From: Candidatus Aminicenantota bacterium
GTDB lineage: Bacteria; Acidobacteriota; Aminicenantia; JAMOAD01
Direction of reading: 5' to 3'
Length of the DNA: 33,022 bases
NCBI GenBank assembly: GCA_027031485.1
Contig: JALVQI010000141.1
Span: 1-33,022, forward strand
Part shown: piece by piece, positions 1 to 8,380 of the stretch
Layout of the letters: every line of letters starts with the position of its first letter
How positions within the stretch are numbered: the first letter of the stretch is position 1
Notes under the pieces: generated by a model
Database searches by the model: none
The model's input: only the letters and a program-made list of their open reading frames with translations
Told to the model about the DNA's origin: nothing
Made by a program: the position numbers and the translations under genes

Positions 1-2
1 TT

Positions 3-707
3 ACATACAATCATATTCATCATATTGGCTGGGATTTATTAAGCGATCTGTCCGGCATATATACTCTGGGGCCTTCGGAAGGAACCGTTATAAGCAACAA
101 TGTTGTCCATGATATCCATGCTTATTCGTATGGAGGATGGGGCTTATACACGGATGAAGGCAGTACCGGTATTTTAATGGAAAACAATCTGGTTTACAAT
201 ACAAAAACCGGAGGATTTCATCAACATTACGGTAAAAACAATACAATCAGGAACAATATTTTTGCATATTCCAAACTTTATCAATTACAATGTACAAGAG
301 TGGAAAATCATCGATCCTTTAATTTTACCAACAATATTATTGTTTTTGATGAAGGTGTTGTTTTATACGGCCCATGGCATAAGATTGATATATTTATGGA
401 CTATAATATCTATTGGAATACAGCCGGAAAAACATATGATTTTGACGGTAATTCTTTTGAAGAATGGCAACAAACAGGACATGATTTAAACAGCTTTATT
501 ATAAATCCGAATTTCACCGATGCCCCTGATTTAGACTTTACATTTAAAAACCATAAGAGTATTCAAAAAATAAACTTTAAACCCTTTGACTATTCAAAAG
601 CGGGAGTCTACGGAGATAAAGAATGGATAAAAAAAGCCTCATTGCCTGAATACATTATTACTGAGTTTAAAAAAGCTGTAGAGAAAAACATGAAAAAACA
701 ACATTGA
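3..707 (+). CDS. Right-handed parallel beta-helix protein, 3' end (partial)
   Basis: The ORF track starts at the ATG at 177, but the same frame is open back to base 3, so this is the C-terminal part of a gene that begins before the window. The translation has repeated Asn-rich rungs such as ISNNVVHDI, MENNLVYNT and IRNNIFAYS, the pattern of right-handed parallel beta-helix proteins (PF13229-like, pectate-lyase fold). These are usually secreted polysaccharide-active or carbohydrate-binding proteins. The C-terminal 70 residues lose the rung pattern and end in a lysine-rich tail without a sorting domain. The substrate cannot be named from this fragment. Base use is less AT-biased than the accessory genes that follow, so this gene may mark the edge of the native chromosome. 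Confidence 0.8.
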   Translation, partial: TYNHIHHIGWDLLSDLSGIYTLGPSEGTVISNNVVHDIHAYSYGGWGLYTDEGSTGILMENNLVYNTKTGGFHQHYGKNNTIRNNIFAYSKLYQLQCTRVENHRSFNFTNNIIVFDEGVVLYGPWHKIDIFMDYNIYWNTAGKTYDFDGNSFEEWQQTGHDLNSFIINPNFTDAPDLDFTFKNHKSIQKINFKPFDYSKAGVYGDKEWIKKASLPEYIITEFKKAVEKNMKKQH

Positions 708-1067
708 CCATATTGCGGACACCTTTGAGAAAGAATCGGTAGTATATATTGCCGCCGGACAGAACCTTTTGGCGGTATTCCGGTTTTAGCTGAGGATAGA
801 TGAACAAAATTGCAAAAAACCCCGGGAAAAGTTTACAATTTTTTCATGCCAAACATTTGGAGCAAAACCCTATTGATCAACTTGCTCGCCATGATAAAAG
901 CATTTCGCATTTTATATTTATATAGTTTCTCCCAAAAAATCATTTGACAGGCAATAATTTTTGTGTTAAAAAATGTTATTGGTTAAAAAAAAGGGTTTGT
1001 TAAATGGTGGTTGGAATGAATTGTAATTTTACTTGTAGTGGCGGTAGCATTTTTTGGAGGAGATGAT
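708..1067. other. Non-coding gap, nothing recognised
   Basis: No convincing gene on either strand. A TTGACA box near 953 could belong to a promoter for the small gene at 1068, but its -10 partner is weak. Short open stretches here look like decayed sequence and match no family I know. Confidence 0.4.
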
Positions 1068-1214
1068 ATGTATAATTATAAGAGTAAAAAAATAAAGATT
1101 AACAAGCAACATAGGCTAGTTACTTATAATGAGCATCAATTACTATTTCCATTCATTAGGACAGTTAATTTTATGCTAAGTGATATATTATGGAAAATTT
1201 TATTTTATATTTAA
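1068..1214 (+). CDS. 48-residue microprotein, first gene of the TIGR04255 operon
   Basis: This ORF is too short for the ORF track. The ATG at 1068 sits six bases after a strong GGAGG ribosome-binding site (TTTTTGGAGGAGATGAT), and the frame runs 48 codons to TAA at 1212. The N-terminal half is basic (YKSKKIKINKQHR). The C-terminal half is hydrophobic and aromatic (FMLSDILWKILFYI) and could be a short amphipathic or membrane-inserting helix. The TIGR04255 gene starts 9 bases after its stop, so the two are probably co-transcribed. I recognise no family. It could be a leader peptide that only couples translation, or a genuine small partner protein. Confidence 0.5.
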   Translation: MYNYKSKKIKINKQHRLVTYNEHQLLFPFIRTVNFMLSDILWKILFYI

Positions 1215-1223
1215 GGAAAATAT

Positions 1224-1988
1224 ATGAACTCTTCTACCATTGAATATAGCACTATTCGTTATAAAAGAAATTTTCTTAAAGAAGTAATTGCACGTATTGA
1301 TTTTTTGAATCCCATTCCTTTGCTTGCAAACAAAATTCCTAAAAGTATTACGGACTTAATAAAAAAGAATTTTCCAATTGCAGAACCAAGAAAGGCAATA
1401 GCCCAAGAATTACAAATATCGCCAAAAAGTTTTTCTCATAAAAGAGAAGAATTTCAGGAATGGAAATTTTATAGTAAAGATAAGGATAAAACTTTAACTA
1501 TTAATCAAAATTCAATTTTTGTGAGTTATAAAAAGTATAAAACATATAAAGAGATAAAAGATGAATATCTTTCAGTTATTAATATATTCGCAAAAATTTT
1601 TAATGATATTCAAGTAAGAAGAGCAGGATTAAGATATATAAATGAAATTGTTTTGGAAGGGGATCCCTTTGAGTGGCAAGAATATTTAAATAAAAAAATA
1701 TTATGCTTACTAAGTTATTATCAAAAAAAAGAAGAATTATCAAGAATATTCCACGTTTTGGAATTCAATTTTAATATTTTTAATCTTAGATTTCAGTTTG
1801 GCTTATTCAATCCTGATTTCCCAGCACCAATAAAACAGAAAAACTTTATTTTAGATATGGATGCTTATAATGAAGGGATATTAGATATATCTGAGATATC
1901 AAAAATCATAGATAATTTCCATCAAAAAATTCAAGAAATGTTTGAAAATACAATTACGAACAAATTTAGAAAGATTCTCAATGGATAA
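1224..1988 (+). CDS. TIGR04255 family protein
   Basis: 254 aa. The N-terminal Y-x-x-N-F-L-x-E-V-I-A-R-I-D-F segment and the central RRAGLRYINEIV segment (about residues 132-143) are the signature of the sporadically distributed TIGR04255 family, whose biochemical role is not established. Members are often found in accessory or defence-rich neighbourhoods. The C-terminal third is helical (SEISKIIDNFHQKIQEMFE). The stop codon overlaps the next ATG by 8 bases, so translation is coupled to the 57-aa gene and then to the LTQDCD gene. No signal peptide or membrane segment is seen, so it is likely cytoplasmic. I am confident of the family and do not know its function. Confidence 0.75.
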   Translation: MNSSTIEYSTIRYKRNFLKEVIARIDFLNPIPLLANKIPKSITDLIKKNFPIAEPRKAIAQELQISPKSFSHKREEFQEWKFYSKDKDKTLTINQNSIFVSYKKYKTYKEIKDEYLSVINIFAKIFNDIQVRRAGLRYINEIVLEGDPFEWQEYLNKKILCLLSYYQKKEELSRIFHVLEFNFNIFNLRFQFGLFNPDFPAPIKQKNFILDMDAYNEGILDISEISKIIDNFHQKIQEMFENTITNKFRKILNG

Positions 1989-2154
1989 AGAAAGTGTCTT
2001 TAGTAAAGAATACCGTCCAAAAGGTTCAACACAATCTTTTAAGATTGAAAAAACAAAAAAACATGAATCAATAGAACCAGAAATTGAAATTAAAAAGTAT
2101 GGGATTAATAAACCAGTAAGACAAATAATTCGAGCAAAAGTTATTAATGATTAA
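1981..2154 (+). CDS. 57-residue basic protein between TIGR04255 and LTQDCD genes
   Basis: The track begins this frame at a TTG (1942), deep inside the upstream gene. The ATG at 1981, which overlaps the upstream stop (ATGGATAA), is the better start. The product is short, highly charged and without hydrophobic stretches (SFKIEKTKKHESIEPEIEIKK), so it is probably disordered or an adaptor between its neighbours. Its stop overlaps the start of the next gene by 8 bases (ATGATTAA). Such double overlaps suggest a fixed-stoichiometry module. No family is recognised. Confidence 0.55.
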   Translation: MDKESVFSKEYRPKGSTQSFKIEKTKKHESIEPEIEIKKYGINKPVRQIIRAKVIND

Positions 2155-2704
2155 AGTAAAAGTACAAAAAAAAACTAGAATCTATCAAGGTGATATTTTT
2201 AGGAAAGTGGAATATATAGAATATGTTTCTGAGAAATCTGGGATAATTGAAGTTTCTAAAATAATTTTTCCTTTGGTTATTGTGTTGACCCAAGATTGCG
2301 ACCTTCAACAAGATTATAAATTCAGATGGTCTAGGTTAAGAAATAGTACCACTCATGATAAACTTTTGCTTTCTGTTTTGGTTGCACCTTTATACAATAT
2401 AGAACATGTCTATTTAGGAGAACATTTATCTGAGTTGGGTTTTAAGATGGAACCTATCAATAAAAATAAAACTCCAGGTAAATATCTAAGGAACAATGAA
2501 AGACCTCGATATCATTATATTGAATTTCCTCCTGAAATACCTATAGTTCCATCTGTTATTGATTTTAAACATTATTTTTCTGTTAATATTAATTTTTTAA
2601 GGGAAATAAAAAATACAAATTTTGTTTGCCGTGTTTCTGAACTATACCGTGAAAATATATCACTGCGATTTTCTAATTATTTATCAAGAATTGGTCTGCC
2701 ATGA
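2147..2704 (+). CDS. Unnamed family protein with an LTQDCDL motif
   Basis: 185 aa. The clearest mark is VIVLTQDCDLQQD (about residues 45-57), a strand followed by a conserved T-Q-D-C-D loop. I recognise this pattern from uncharacterised bacterial proteins but cannot name a domain. Later blocks include RPRYHYIEFPP (about 119-129) and a C-terminal RVSELYRENISLRFSNYLSRIGLP that looks like a helical end. There is no signal peptide or membrane segment. It is the last gene of a four-gene overlapping operon with TIGR04255. Asp/Cys in the motif could bind metal or be catalytic, but that is inference. Confidence 0.55.
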   Translation: MIKVKVQKKTRIYQGDIFRKVEYIEYVSEKSGIIEVSKIIFPLVIVLTQDCDLQQDYKFRWSRLRNSTTHDKLLLSVLVAPLYNIEHVYLGEHLSELGFKMEPINKNKTPGKYLRNNERPRYHYIEFPPEIPIVPSVIDFKHYFSVNINFLREIKNTNFVCRVSELYRENISLRFSNYLSRIGLP

Positions 2705-3152
2705 AAATAACTTTACCCAACTCCGGACTACACGCGGACACAAATATATAAATTATAAATGATGATTCTGCGAAAGCAGATTTATTAAAATGTCTCACGT
2801 AAGTTAAGACTATTCGTTGGTGGGGGAAAATGTTAAAACTCAAAAATCTAACTAAAATACAGCCTATGTGCTGTTGAAACATCAGCTACTAAACCCTTGA
2901 GAAGAATAAAGAAAGCATAACAAATCACTTTACGTAGAAATATTTTTATTCCACTTCTCTGCTTTAGACAATAAATACGCGAAGGATAAGAACAATTTAA
3001 CAAACATTTTTTTTAAAATTGACATTAGTAGTGAAATAAATAGAGTAAACATTTGAGAAGTAGCTGTTAAAGGTTTATAATTAATAATCAAAGATGAGAG
3101 AATGTTGTATAAGAAAGAGATTAATATTTAATATTAAGGAAGGAGGTATTTT
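2705..3152. other. Non-coding gap upstream of the HD gene
   Basis: No gene is supported. A TTGACA box at about 3021 lacks a good -10 partner at standard spacing. The only solid signal is the strong AAGGAGG ribosome-binding site just before the ATG at 3153. Confidence 0.4.
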
Positions 3153-5303
3153 ATGTCTCAAAAGGTTGTTTATGATATTATTCATGGAAATATTGAAATA
3201 TCCAAACTTGAATCTATTTTATTAAAAGATCCTATAATTAATAGATTACACCAAATACTTCAAAATTCTACAGCATATACAGTATATCCAAATTTAAAAT
3301 ATACAAGATTTGAACATTGTTTAGGGACAATGGACTATGCAGGAAAAATCTTCCAATATGGGCTAGTAAATTCCTTATCTTCTAAAGAGTTTTTGGAAGA
3401 AAAAAAGGATATTATAATTAAAATAATTCAAACAGAGGAAGAAGATTTATTTACCGATTTTAGGGAAATGGCTAAATACAGTGAAACCATAAGAAAAATT
3501 TTTTCCTTAAAAGAGAATGACTCCTTCTCAATAGTACTTAGCAAAGAGGATTTTCTTACTTATTTAGATGATTTAATTGGAGTAGGTTTTCACAACAGAA
3601 ATCTATTTTCAAGTAATTATAAAGATAAGATTACTAATAAATATTATCAATACGAAATTATCAATAAATTATTAAATCAATCCGTCAGGATTTTTGGGCT
3701 TCTTCATGATATCGGTCATCTTCCATTAAGTCATTTATTTGAATTTGCTATTGACAGTTTTTATGACTATTTATCAAAAATAGAGAATAAGGAAGGTATT
3801 TATAATGAATATTTTAATAATATAAAGGAAATTTCTGACAAATCTGATGAGAAGAATAAAGACCAGATCCATGAATTAATTGGGAAAAAAATTACCCGAT
3901 ATATTTTATATAATTTAAATTTAAAGATCCACGAAGATAAATCACTTGAGATAAAACAAAAAGCAATTTTTCTTTTTATAGTACAAATCATAGATTTCAT
4001 CTTAAAAGAAATTGAAAAAGGAAAAGAAAGCAGATTGTATTCTATTTATTCAATTGTTTCAGGAACTATTGATGCAGATAGACTCGATTTTGTACAAAGA
4101 GATGGCTTATTATCCGGAGTAGCTAAATGTTCAAGTAATGTAAATCGATTAATTAGAATGTTTTGTCTTGGGAAGAATCCATTACCAGAAAAAAATGATA
4201 AATTTTTGTTTATGCCATCAATACAATCACTAAATGATGTGGAAGAATTACTAAACAATAGATTGAAAATTTATAAATTTGTAATAAATCATCATGCTGT
4301 AAAAAGATCAGATTTCCTTTTTCAAAAATTAATTGAACTAAAATTAAAAAAAGAAATAGAAGAATTAAACAAAACAAATCATAGATCACTTTTGAAATTA
4401 AACAGATTAATTAATACAATTGATATTGCAAGGGATTTATTAAAAATAAATAATATTACAAGGGGTCTTTCCTCCATAAATGTTAGAAAATACATACAGC
4501 TTACTGACTATTGGTTGTTAAGTATATTAAACAAAGAATATATTGAAGTTATTTTGAATGATGAACCTGAGAATGATAATCTCTACGATAGTTTATTAAA
4601 GGAGATATATGAAAGTAAGCGTGAATTCAAAAGTCTCTGGAAACGAAGCTATGAATATCAAAATTTTTTATTAATTTTGGGTCGAAAATTTATTGAGAGT
4701 AAAAAACTAACTGAATATCAGTTCAAAAAAGATAGAGGGCTTGAACGTTTTGAAAAAGAAATAGACTTATTATATAATAAGTCTATGAAAATAATAGAAA
4801 AATTTAAAGAAAATGAAAATAAAATTAAAGATTATGAAAAAAAATTTTGGAAAAATATTGATCAAAAGGAACGAGGACAGTGGCGAGAAAAATTAAAGAT
4901 AGAAATAGAAGACAATATTAATTACAAGAATTCTTTTATAGAATTAGGGAATAGTTTGATTTCATATATGAATGTGTTTGACGAAGCTCTTTGGGTAAAA
5001 GAGATTTCTAATGAAATTTCCAAAGAAACCTCTTCGGAAATTCTTATATCTCCAGCTAAAATAAAAAAAGGGATAGAAAATTTATATTTAATTGATAATA
5101 AAAATGGGAAAAAGGTATTCTTTTATAAACAAGTCTCCTGTCAAGAAGAAACAATCAAGAAAGAAATTAAATTATATACTAAATTTTTTGTTTTTTATTC
5201 TAATTCTAATAAAAAAGGGAAAATCAAAAATCTGCTTGTAGAGAAAATATGTGAATTTTTTACTACAAATTATTTAAAAAGGAGGAGAAACGATAATGTG
5301 TAA
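3153..5303 (+). CDS. HD-domain phosphohydrolase, dNTPase/SAMHD1-like
   Basis: 716 aa. The N-terminus VYDIIHGNIEISKLESILLKDPIINRLHQI is the usual opening of dGTPase/SAMHD1-like HD proteins. Metal ligands are visible: H55 in TRFEHCLGT, H185-D186 in GLLHDIGHLPLSH, and the downstream Asp in TIDADRLDFVQRD (about 306-315). The family hydrolyses dNTPs or nucleotide second messengers, and several members act in phage defence by draining dNTPs. Residues about 520-640 are lysine/glutamate-rich and probably a coiled coil, giving a C-terminal extension longer than a minimal HD enzyme. It overlaps the next gene by 8 bases, so the 91-aa protein is its likely partner. The HD fold is firm. Substrate and defence role are inference. 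Confidence 0.8.
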   Translation: MSQKVVYDIIHGNIEISKLESILLKDPIINRLHQILQNSTAYTVYPNLKYTRFEHCLGTMDYAGKIFQYGLVNSLSSKEFLEEKKDIIIKIIQTEEEDLFTDFREMAKYSETIRKIFSLKENDSFSIVLSKEDFLTYLDDLIGVGFHNRNLFSSNYKDKITNKYYQYEIINKLLNQSVRIFGLLHDIGHLPLSHLFEFAIDSFYDYLSKIENKEGIYNEYFNNIKEISDKSDEKNKDQIHELIGKKITRYILYNLNLKIHEDKSLEIKQKAIFLFIVQIIDFILKEIEKGKESRLYSIYSIVSGTIDADRLDFVQRDGLLSGVAKCSSNVNRLIRMFCLGKNPLPEKNDKFLFMPSIQSLNDVEELLNNRLKIYKFVINHHAVKRSDFLFQKLIELKLKKEIEELNKTNHRSLLKLNRLINTIDIARDLLKINNITRGLSSINVRKYIQLTDYWLLSILNKEYIEVILNDEPENDNLYDSLLKEIYESKREFKSLWKRSYEYQNFLLILGRKFIESKKLTEYQFKKDRGLERFEKEIDLLYNKSMKIIEKFKENENKIKDYEKKFWKNIDQKERGQWREKLKIEIEDNINYKNSFIELGNSLISYMNVFDEALWVKEISNEISKETSSEILISPAKIKKGIENLYLIDNKNGKKVFFYKQVSCQEETIKKEIKLYTKFFVFYSNSNKKGKIKNLLVEKICEFFTTNYLKRRRNDNV

Positions 5304-5571
5304 ACAATTTAGTTATGCAAAAAAAATAGTTGAATCTTATATTAAGAAGAAAGAGCCTTTTACATTTAACCAAATTAAGAACAAAATTATTGAGAAAGAT
5401 GGTGTATTGCGAATTTCACCTGGAGTTACTGTTAGCGATTTTCTGTCAAATTTAGAAGAACGAAGAATAATTTATTATGATTCTTTTTTAAAACAATATA
5501 ATTTTTACGAAAATCTAAAAAATCTTGATACAAGAACAAAAAAAATTATTAAAAAAATATATATTTGTTGA
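5296..5571 (+). CDS. 91-residue putative winged-helix partner of the HD protein
   Basis: The ATG at 5296 lies inside the end of the HD gene and has its own GGAGGAG ribosome-binding site. The sequence resembles a small winged-helix domain: helices in AKKIVESYI and FNQIKNKII, then SDFLSNLEERRIIYYDSFLKQYNFY as helix plus beta-wing. It may regulate or bridge the HD enzyme. The frame stops at KKIYIC, but the +1 frame continues immediately with FVENERNRKKQEIK-type charged sequence and then another open stretch, so the C-terminus may have been cut by a frameshift. No family name can be given. Confidence 0.5.
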   Translation: MCKQFSYAKKIVESYIKKKEPFTFNQIKNKIIEKDGVLRISPGVTVSDFLSNLEERRIIYYDSFLKQYNFYENLKNLDTRTKKIIKKIYIC

Positions 5572-6327
5572 AAATGAAAGAAATAGAAAAAAACAGGAAA
5601 TAAAAATCATGTTTTTGTTGAAAAACGAAGAAAAGAAAGAAATATTATTATTAGAACAAAGCGTTTAAAATTAATTATAATAATACTAAATAATAATAAT
5701 AATAATACTAAATAATAATACATAATACTAAAAAAATTTTAAAATAATCTCATTATGAGAAATGTTTGAATAGATGTGTTTTTAATAGATATTAAAATAA
5801 GCTTATAAGTAGTTATTATTGCCAACAAATGCTATACATAACAGAGAAAGGAATATTGGTATTGAACTTTGAACCAACAAAATAAGATCATTTGTAAATT
5901 TAAAAAAGTGTCTTCCAATATTTCATACCTATACAATTAGACTTAATTTAAAAAATACGATTATTAACAACTCAATAACAACTAGGGATTAACAATTTCT
6001 ACTTTAGAATAATAAAGCATATAATTATGTAATTAAAAACAATTTTATTGAAAAATTTCTGTTTTCCCCCTTAAACCAAAAGAGGGGAATTCATCATTTC
6101 CTCTTAGCTGTAAATTTTCGTATAAGAACTTTGTAAAACTTGTTTGAGTGGAGATTTTCATTATGTTAAAAATTGTATTAGTAGCAAAAGAGCCAACCTA
6201 AGGTTTCAAAATGTGTTACCGAAAAGAATTAATTAATGATTAAAAAATATTATAATAATTTGTTGTTTAACCTAAAGTGATGTTAATTTGTTTAATAGAT
6301 TTGTTTTTTAAGGGTGTAATTTTTTAA
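5572..6327. other. Long AT-rich non-coding gap
   Basis: About 750 bases with no supported gene. It begins with lysine-rich readable frames that may be a frameshifted tail of the preceding gene, then an AT microsatellite-like tract (listed separately), then featureless AT-rich DNA. No attC site, tRNA or mobile element end was found. Confidence 0.4.
5678..5732. repeat. Imperfect TAA/TAATACTAAA tandem tract
   Basis: The phrase AATACTAAATAATAAT is repeated with AAT triplets between copies, making a low-complexity tandem tract. It probably arose by slippage. There are no spacers of the kind seen in CRISPR. Confidence 0.6.
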
Positions 6328-7338
6328 ATGAAATTAAAAGAAAAAGGACATCGTGTTTCAAGTGTAAAAAAGTTTGATTTACTTGGTAATGATGAAATAG
6401 GCTTATCAAAAGCTTTAGCATACACTCTTGCCCATAACAGAAATTCATTATTTGAATTACTACATTATTTAGGAATCAAGAAAAAAAATACATTAAAAAA
6501 TTTTGAAAGAATAATTATTGAAATAGAAAAGGAGCGAACGGAAGGAAGGACCGATATAGAAATAAAAATGGAAAATAAATTTCATATAATTATAGAAAGT
6601 AAAGTTAAAAAGAACAAAGTTACTAAACAAAGAACTCAATATTTAAATTCGTTTGACGATAAGGTAAGGAAAAAAGTAATGTGCTTTATTACTAAAGTAA
6701 GAAATACTAATAAAGAAATTCAAAAAGGAATCGATATAATAAATCTCGATTGGTTCGAATTAATAGAATTATTTAATACAAATAAGTTGACAAAAAGTAA
6801 TGTAGTAAAAGAATTTTTAGAATTTACTACAAGGAGTTATAAAATGAATGAGCTAAGAGAAATTTTAATTCAAGATCTTAGTGACGAAAATGAAATCAAA
6901 CGATTTAAGGAATTTCATGTTTACAGGAGAGATATAACATTTGGAAGCCCATTATATTTTGCTCCATATTTTACACGAAGAGCAAAACAAAAAGAAGGGG
7001 TAGGTATTGCATATTTATCAAAAGTTTTAGGCGTTTTAACTTTAAAGCCCAAAGATATTATATACTTTGAATCAGATTTGTTAAGATTTGCGAATAAAGA
7101 TCAAAGTATAGTGGACACATGGAAAGATGGAGTATTGTTGACTGATGAAAAAACAGAGAATTTTTACACATTTTACTTTTTAGGAGAACCACTAAAACTA
7201 AATAAGAACTTGCTCAAAGATGGAACGAAGAAAAAAGGTAGAGGAAAAAATTGGATCGCAGCAATGATACCCAAAAACAGAAGTGTAACTTTCGAGGAGT
7301 TTGTAAAAAGAATAAATATGGCATATAAAAAGAATTGA
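6328..7338 (+). CDS. PD-(D/E)XK nuclease family protein
   Basis: 336 aa. The catalytic core reads GRTDIEIKMENKFHIIIESKV: D76 on the first core strand and E90-x-K92 on the next, with an N-terminal helix NDEIGLSKALAYTLA carrying a conserved Glu. This is the PD-(D/E)XK layout of the PDDEXK_4-like nucleases found in many restriction and defence loci. The C-terminal half (about 180-336) has strand-rich segments (DITFGSPLYFAPYFTRR, DIIYFESDLLRFAN) that could be a target-sensing domain. It stands alone, with long gaps on both sides. The ribosome-binding site is weak (AAGGGTG about 12 bases upstream). Nuclease fold is likely. The substrate is unknown. Confidence 0.75.
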   Translation: MKLKEKGHRVSSVKKFDLLGNDEIGLSKALAYTLAHNRNSLFELLHYLGIKKKNTLKNFERIIIEIEKERTEGRTDIEIKMENKFHIIIESKVKKNKVTKQRTQYLNSFDDKVRKKVMCFITKVRNTNKEIQKGIDIINLDWFELIELFNTNKLTKSNVVKEFLEFTTRSYKMNELREILIQDLSDENEIKRFKEFHVYRRDITFGSPLYFAPYFTRRAKQKEGVGIAYLSKVLGVLTLKPKDIIYFESDLLRFANKDQSIVDTWKDGVLLTDEKTENFYTFYFLGEPLKLNKNLLKDGTKKKGRGKNWIAAMIPKNRSVTFEEFVKRINMAYKKN

Positions 7339-7923
7339 TAACAATATTTGTAACTCTCTATAAGTAATTTGAATGCTTATATATCTAGTTTGAACATAAC
7401 TTTAAAAATACAATATTTTTATTTGTAATATATTTTAACCTTTACTTTTTTAATAAAAGAACAAAAAGGGGATATTTTCATTTATTCTTGACTGTTGTAC
7501 TTATAATCCTTTCTCAATTACCCTTTATCAATCAAAAACCCCCAATCCAAATTCCCCAAAACCTCATTTTTTTTATCAACAACCTTCCCCAAATCCGCAG
7601 AGCAGATGTTTAAAGAGATATTATCCTCAAATTTCCAGCTTTGTTCCTGATTACGTAAATCTTTGGGGAAATATCAGAAAGCAAATATTTATGCTCTTTT
7701 GATTTTCAGTTTTATTATTTGTTTTTGTAGAAATTTTGAGGGTTTGAAACTCTTGTTATTTATGTAAATACAAACTTCTCCGTCGTCTACTATTTCAGTA
7801 TAGAGATGGGGGAGTTTCTAAACTCCTAAATGAAATAAAGGATTTGAGTAAAGTGAAATGAATATAGATACCCACTTGTTGTACAAGTGCAATAGCATCG
7901 AAGCGAAGAATTATGGGCCTCCA
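7339..7923. other. Gap with decayed sequence
   Basis: No intact gene. It holds one readable minus-strand remnant (listed separately) and a small palindrome near 7877-7890 (ACTTGT...ACAAGT). Otherwise AT-rich and featureless. Confidence 0.4.
7518..7660 (-). pseudogene. Unidentified C-terminal gene remnant
   Basis: On the minus strand a clean frame reads PKDLRNQEQSWKFEDNIS, then ICSADLGKVVDKKNEVLGNL, then DWGFLIDKG and a stop at 7518. An in-frame stop lies just upstream and no start or ribosome-binding site precedes it. The amino-acid composition looks like real protein, not random AT-rich translation. I do not recognise the family. It may belong to the same lost restriction locus as the next remnant. 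Confidence 0.35.
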
Positions 7924-8300
7924 CTATATCTTTTTTTTTAATTTTGTTAATCCCAGTTTTTCTTTAAATACTTCAATGAATTGGCTTTTTCTCCCTTAAT
8001 TTTAGAACAGGAAACCAATTAGCTTGTATCTTTTTCTCCAAATAATCTCGGCGGCTCAATCTTAATCTTGTATTTTTGTTCAATTTCTTCTAAAAAATCC
8101 TTTTTCATTGATCTGTTTTAATTAGAGGTTCTCCTTTTGCTTCTATGAAAAGATGGTATTGTTAAATATCATTGGAATTTTCTTTCTTTAAAAAACAACA
8201 CAAAATCAGCCTCCATAGCTTTCCGATCCCATATATATGTGTTATAAAAAGATGCTCCTGATTTTGGTTTGATTTCTACCCTTTTTCTCCTTCTTTTCTA
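7924..8300 (-). pseudogene. Decayed C-terminus of a type III restriction (Res)-like enzyme
   Basis: Read on the minus strand across several frameshifts: VEIKPKSGASFYNTYIWDRK, then AMEADFVLFFKERK; next frame HLFIEAKGEPLIKTDQ; then KKDFLEEIEQKYKIKIEPPR with LFGEKD; then YKLIGFLF; and finally QFIEVFKEKLGLTKLKKKI with a stop at 7924. The DFVLFF and IEAKG elements match the PD-(D/E)XK core (D...E-x-K) of the C-terminal nuclease domain of type III Res/DEAD-box restriction subunits, in the right order. At least three frameshifts and the missing helicase part show it is dead. Its upstream edge lies against the attC site at 8308. Confidence 0.6.
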
Positions 8301-8307
8301 TTTTTTT

Positions 8308-8380
8308 GTCTAACGTGACAGCTTAGGGGAGCCTTTGTAGCGTCAGCGGAATAGCGGATAGGTGGAGCGCTTTGTTGGGC
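8308..8380 (-). other. attC recombination site A
   Basis: 73 bp. On the minus strand it begins with the R'' box GCCCAAC, which overlaps the TAG stop of the 342-aa gene, and ends with the R' box GTTAGAC. Both fit the RYYYAAC/GTTRRRY consensus exactly. The interior is GC-rich and imperfectly self-complementary, in contrast to the AT-rich surroundings. Confidence 0.7.

Noticed and set aside
2673-2882. 69-aa minus-strand ORF
   Set aside because: No ribosome-binding site and no protein-like pattern. It overlaps the end of the LTQDCD gene.
5678-5732. Possible CRISPR in the TAATACTAAA tract
   Set aside because: The units are short and contiguous with no unique spacers. It is a slippage tract.
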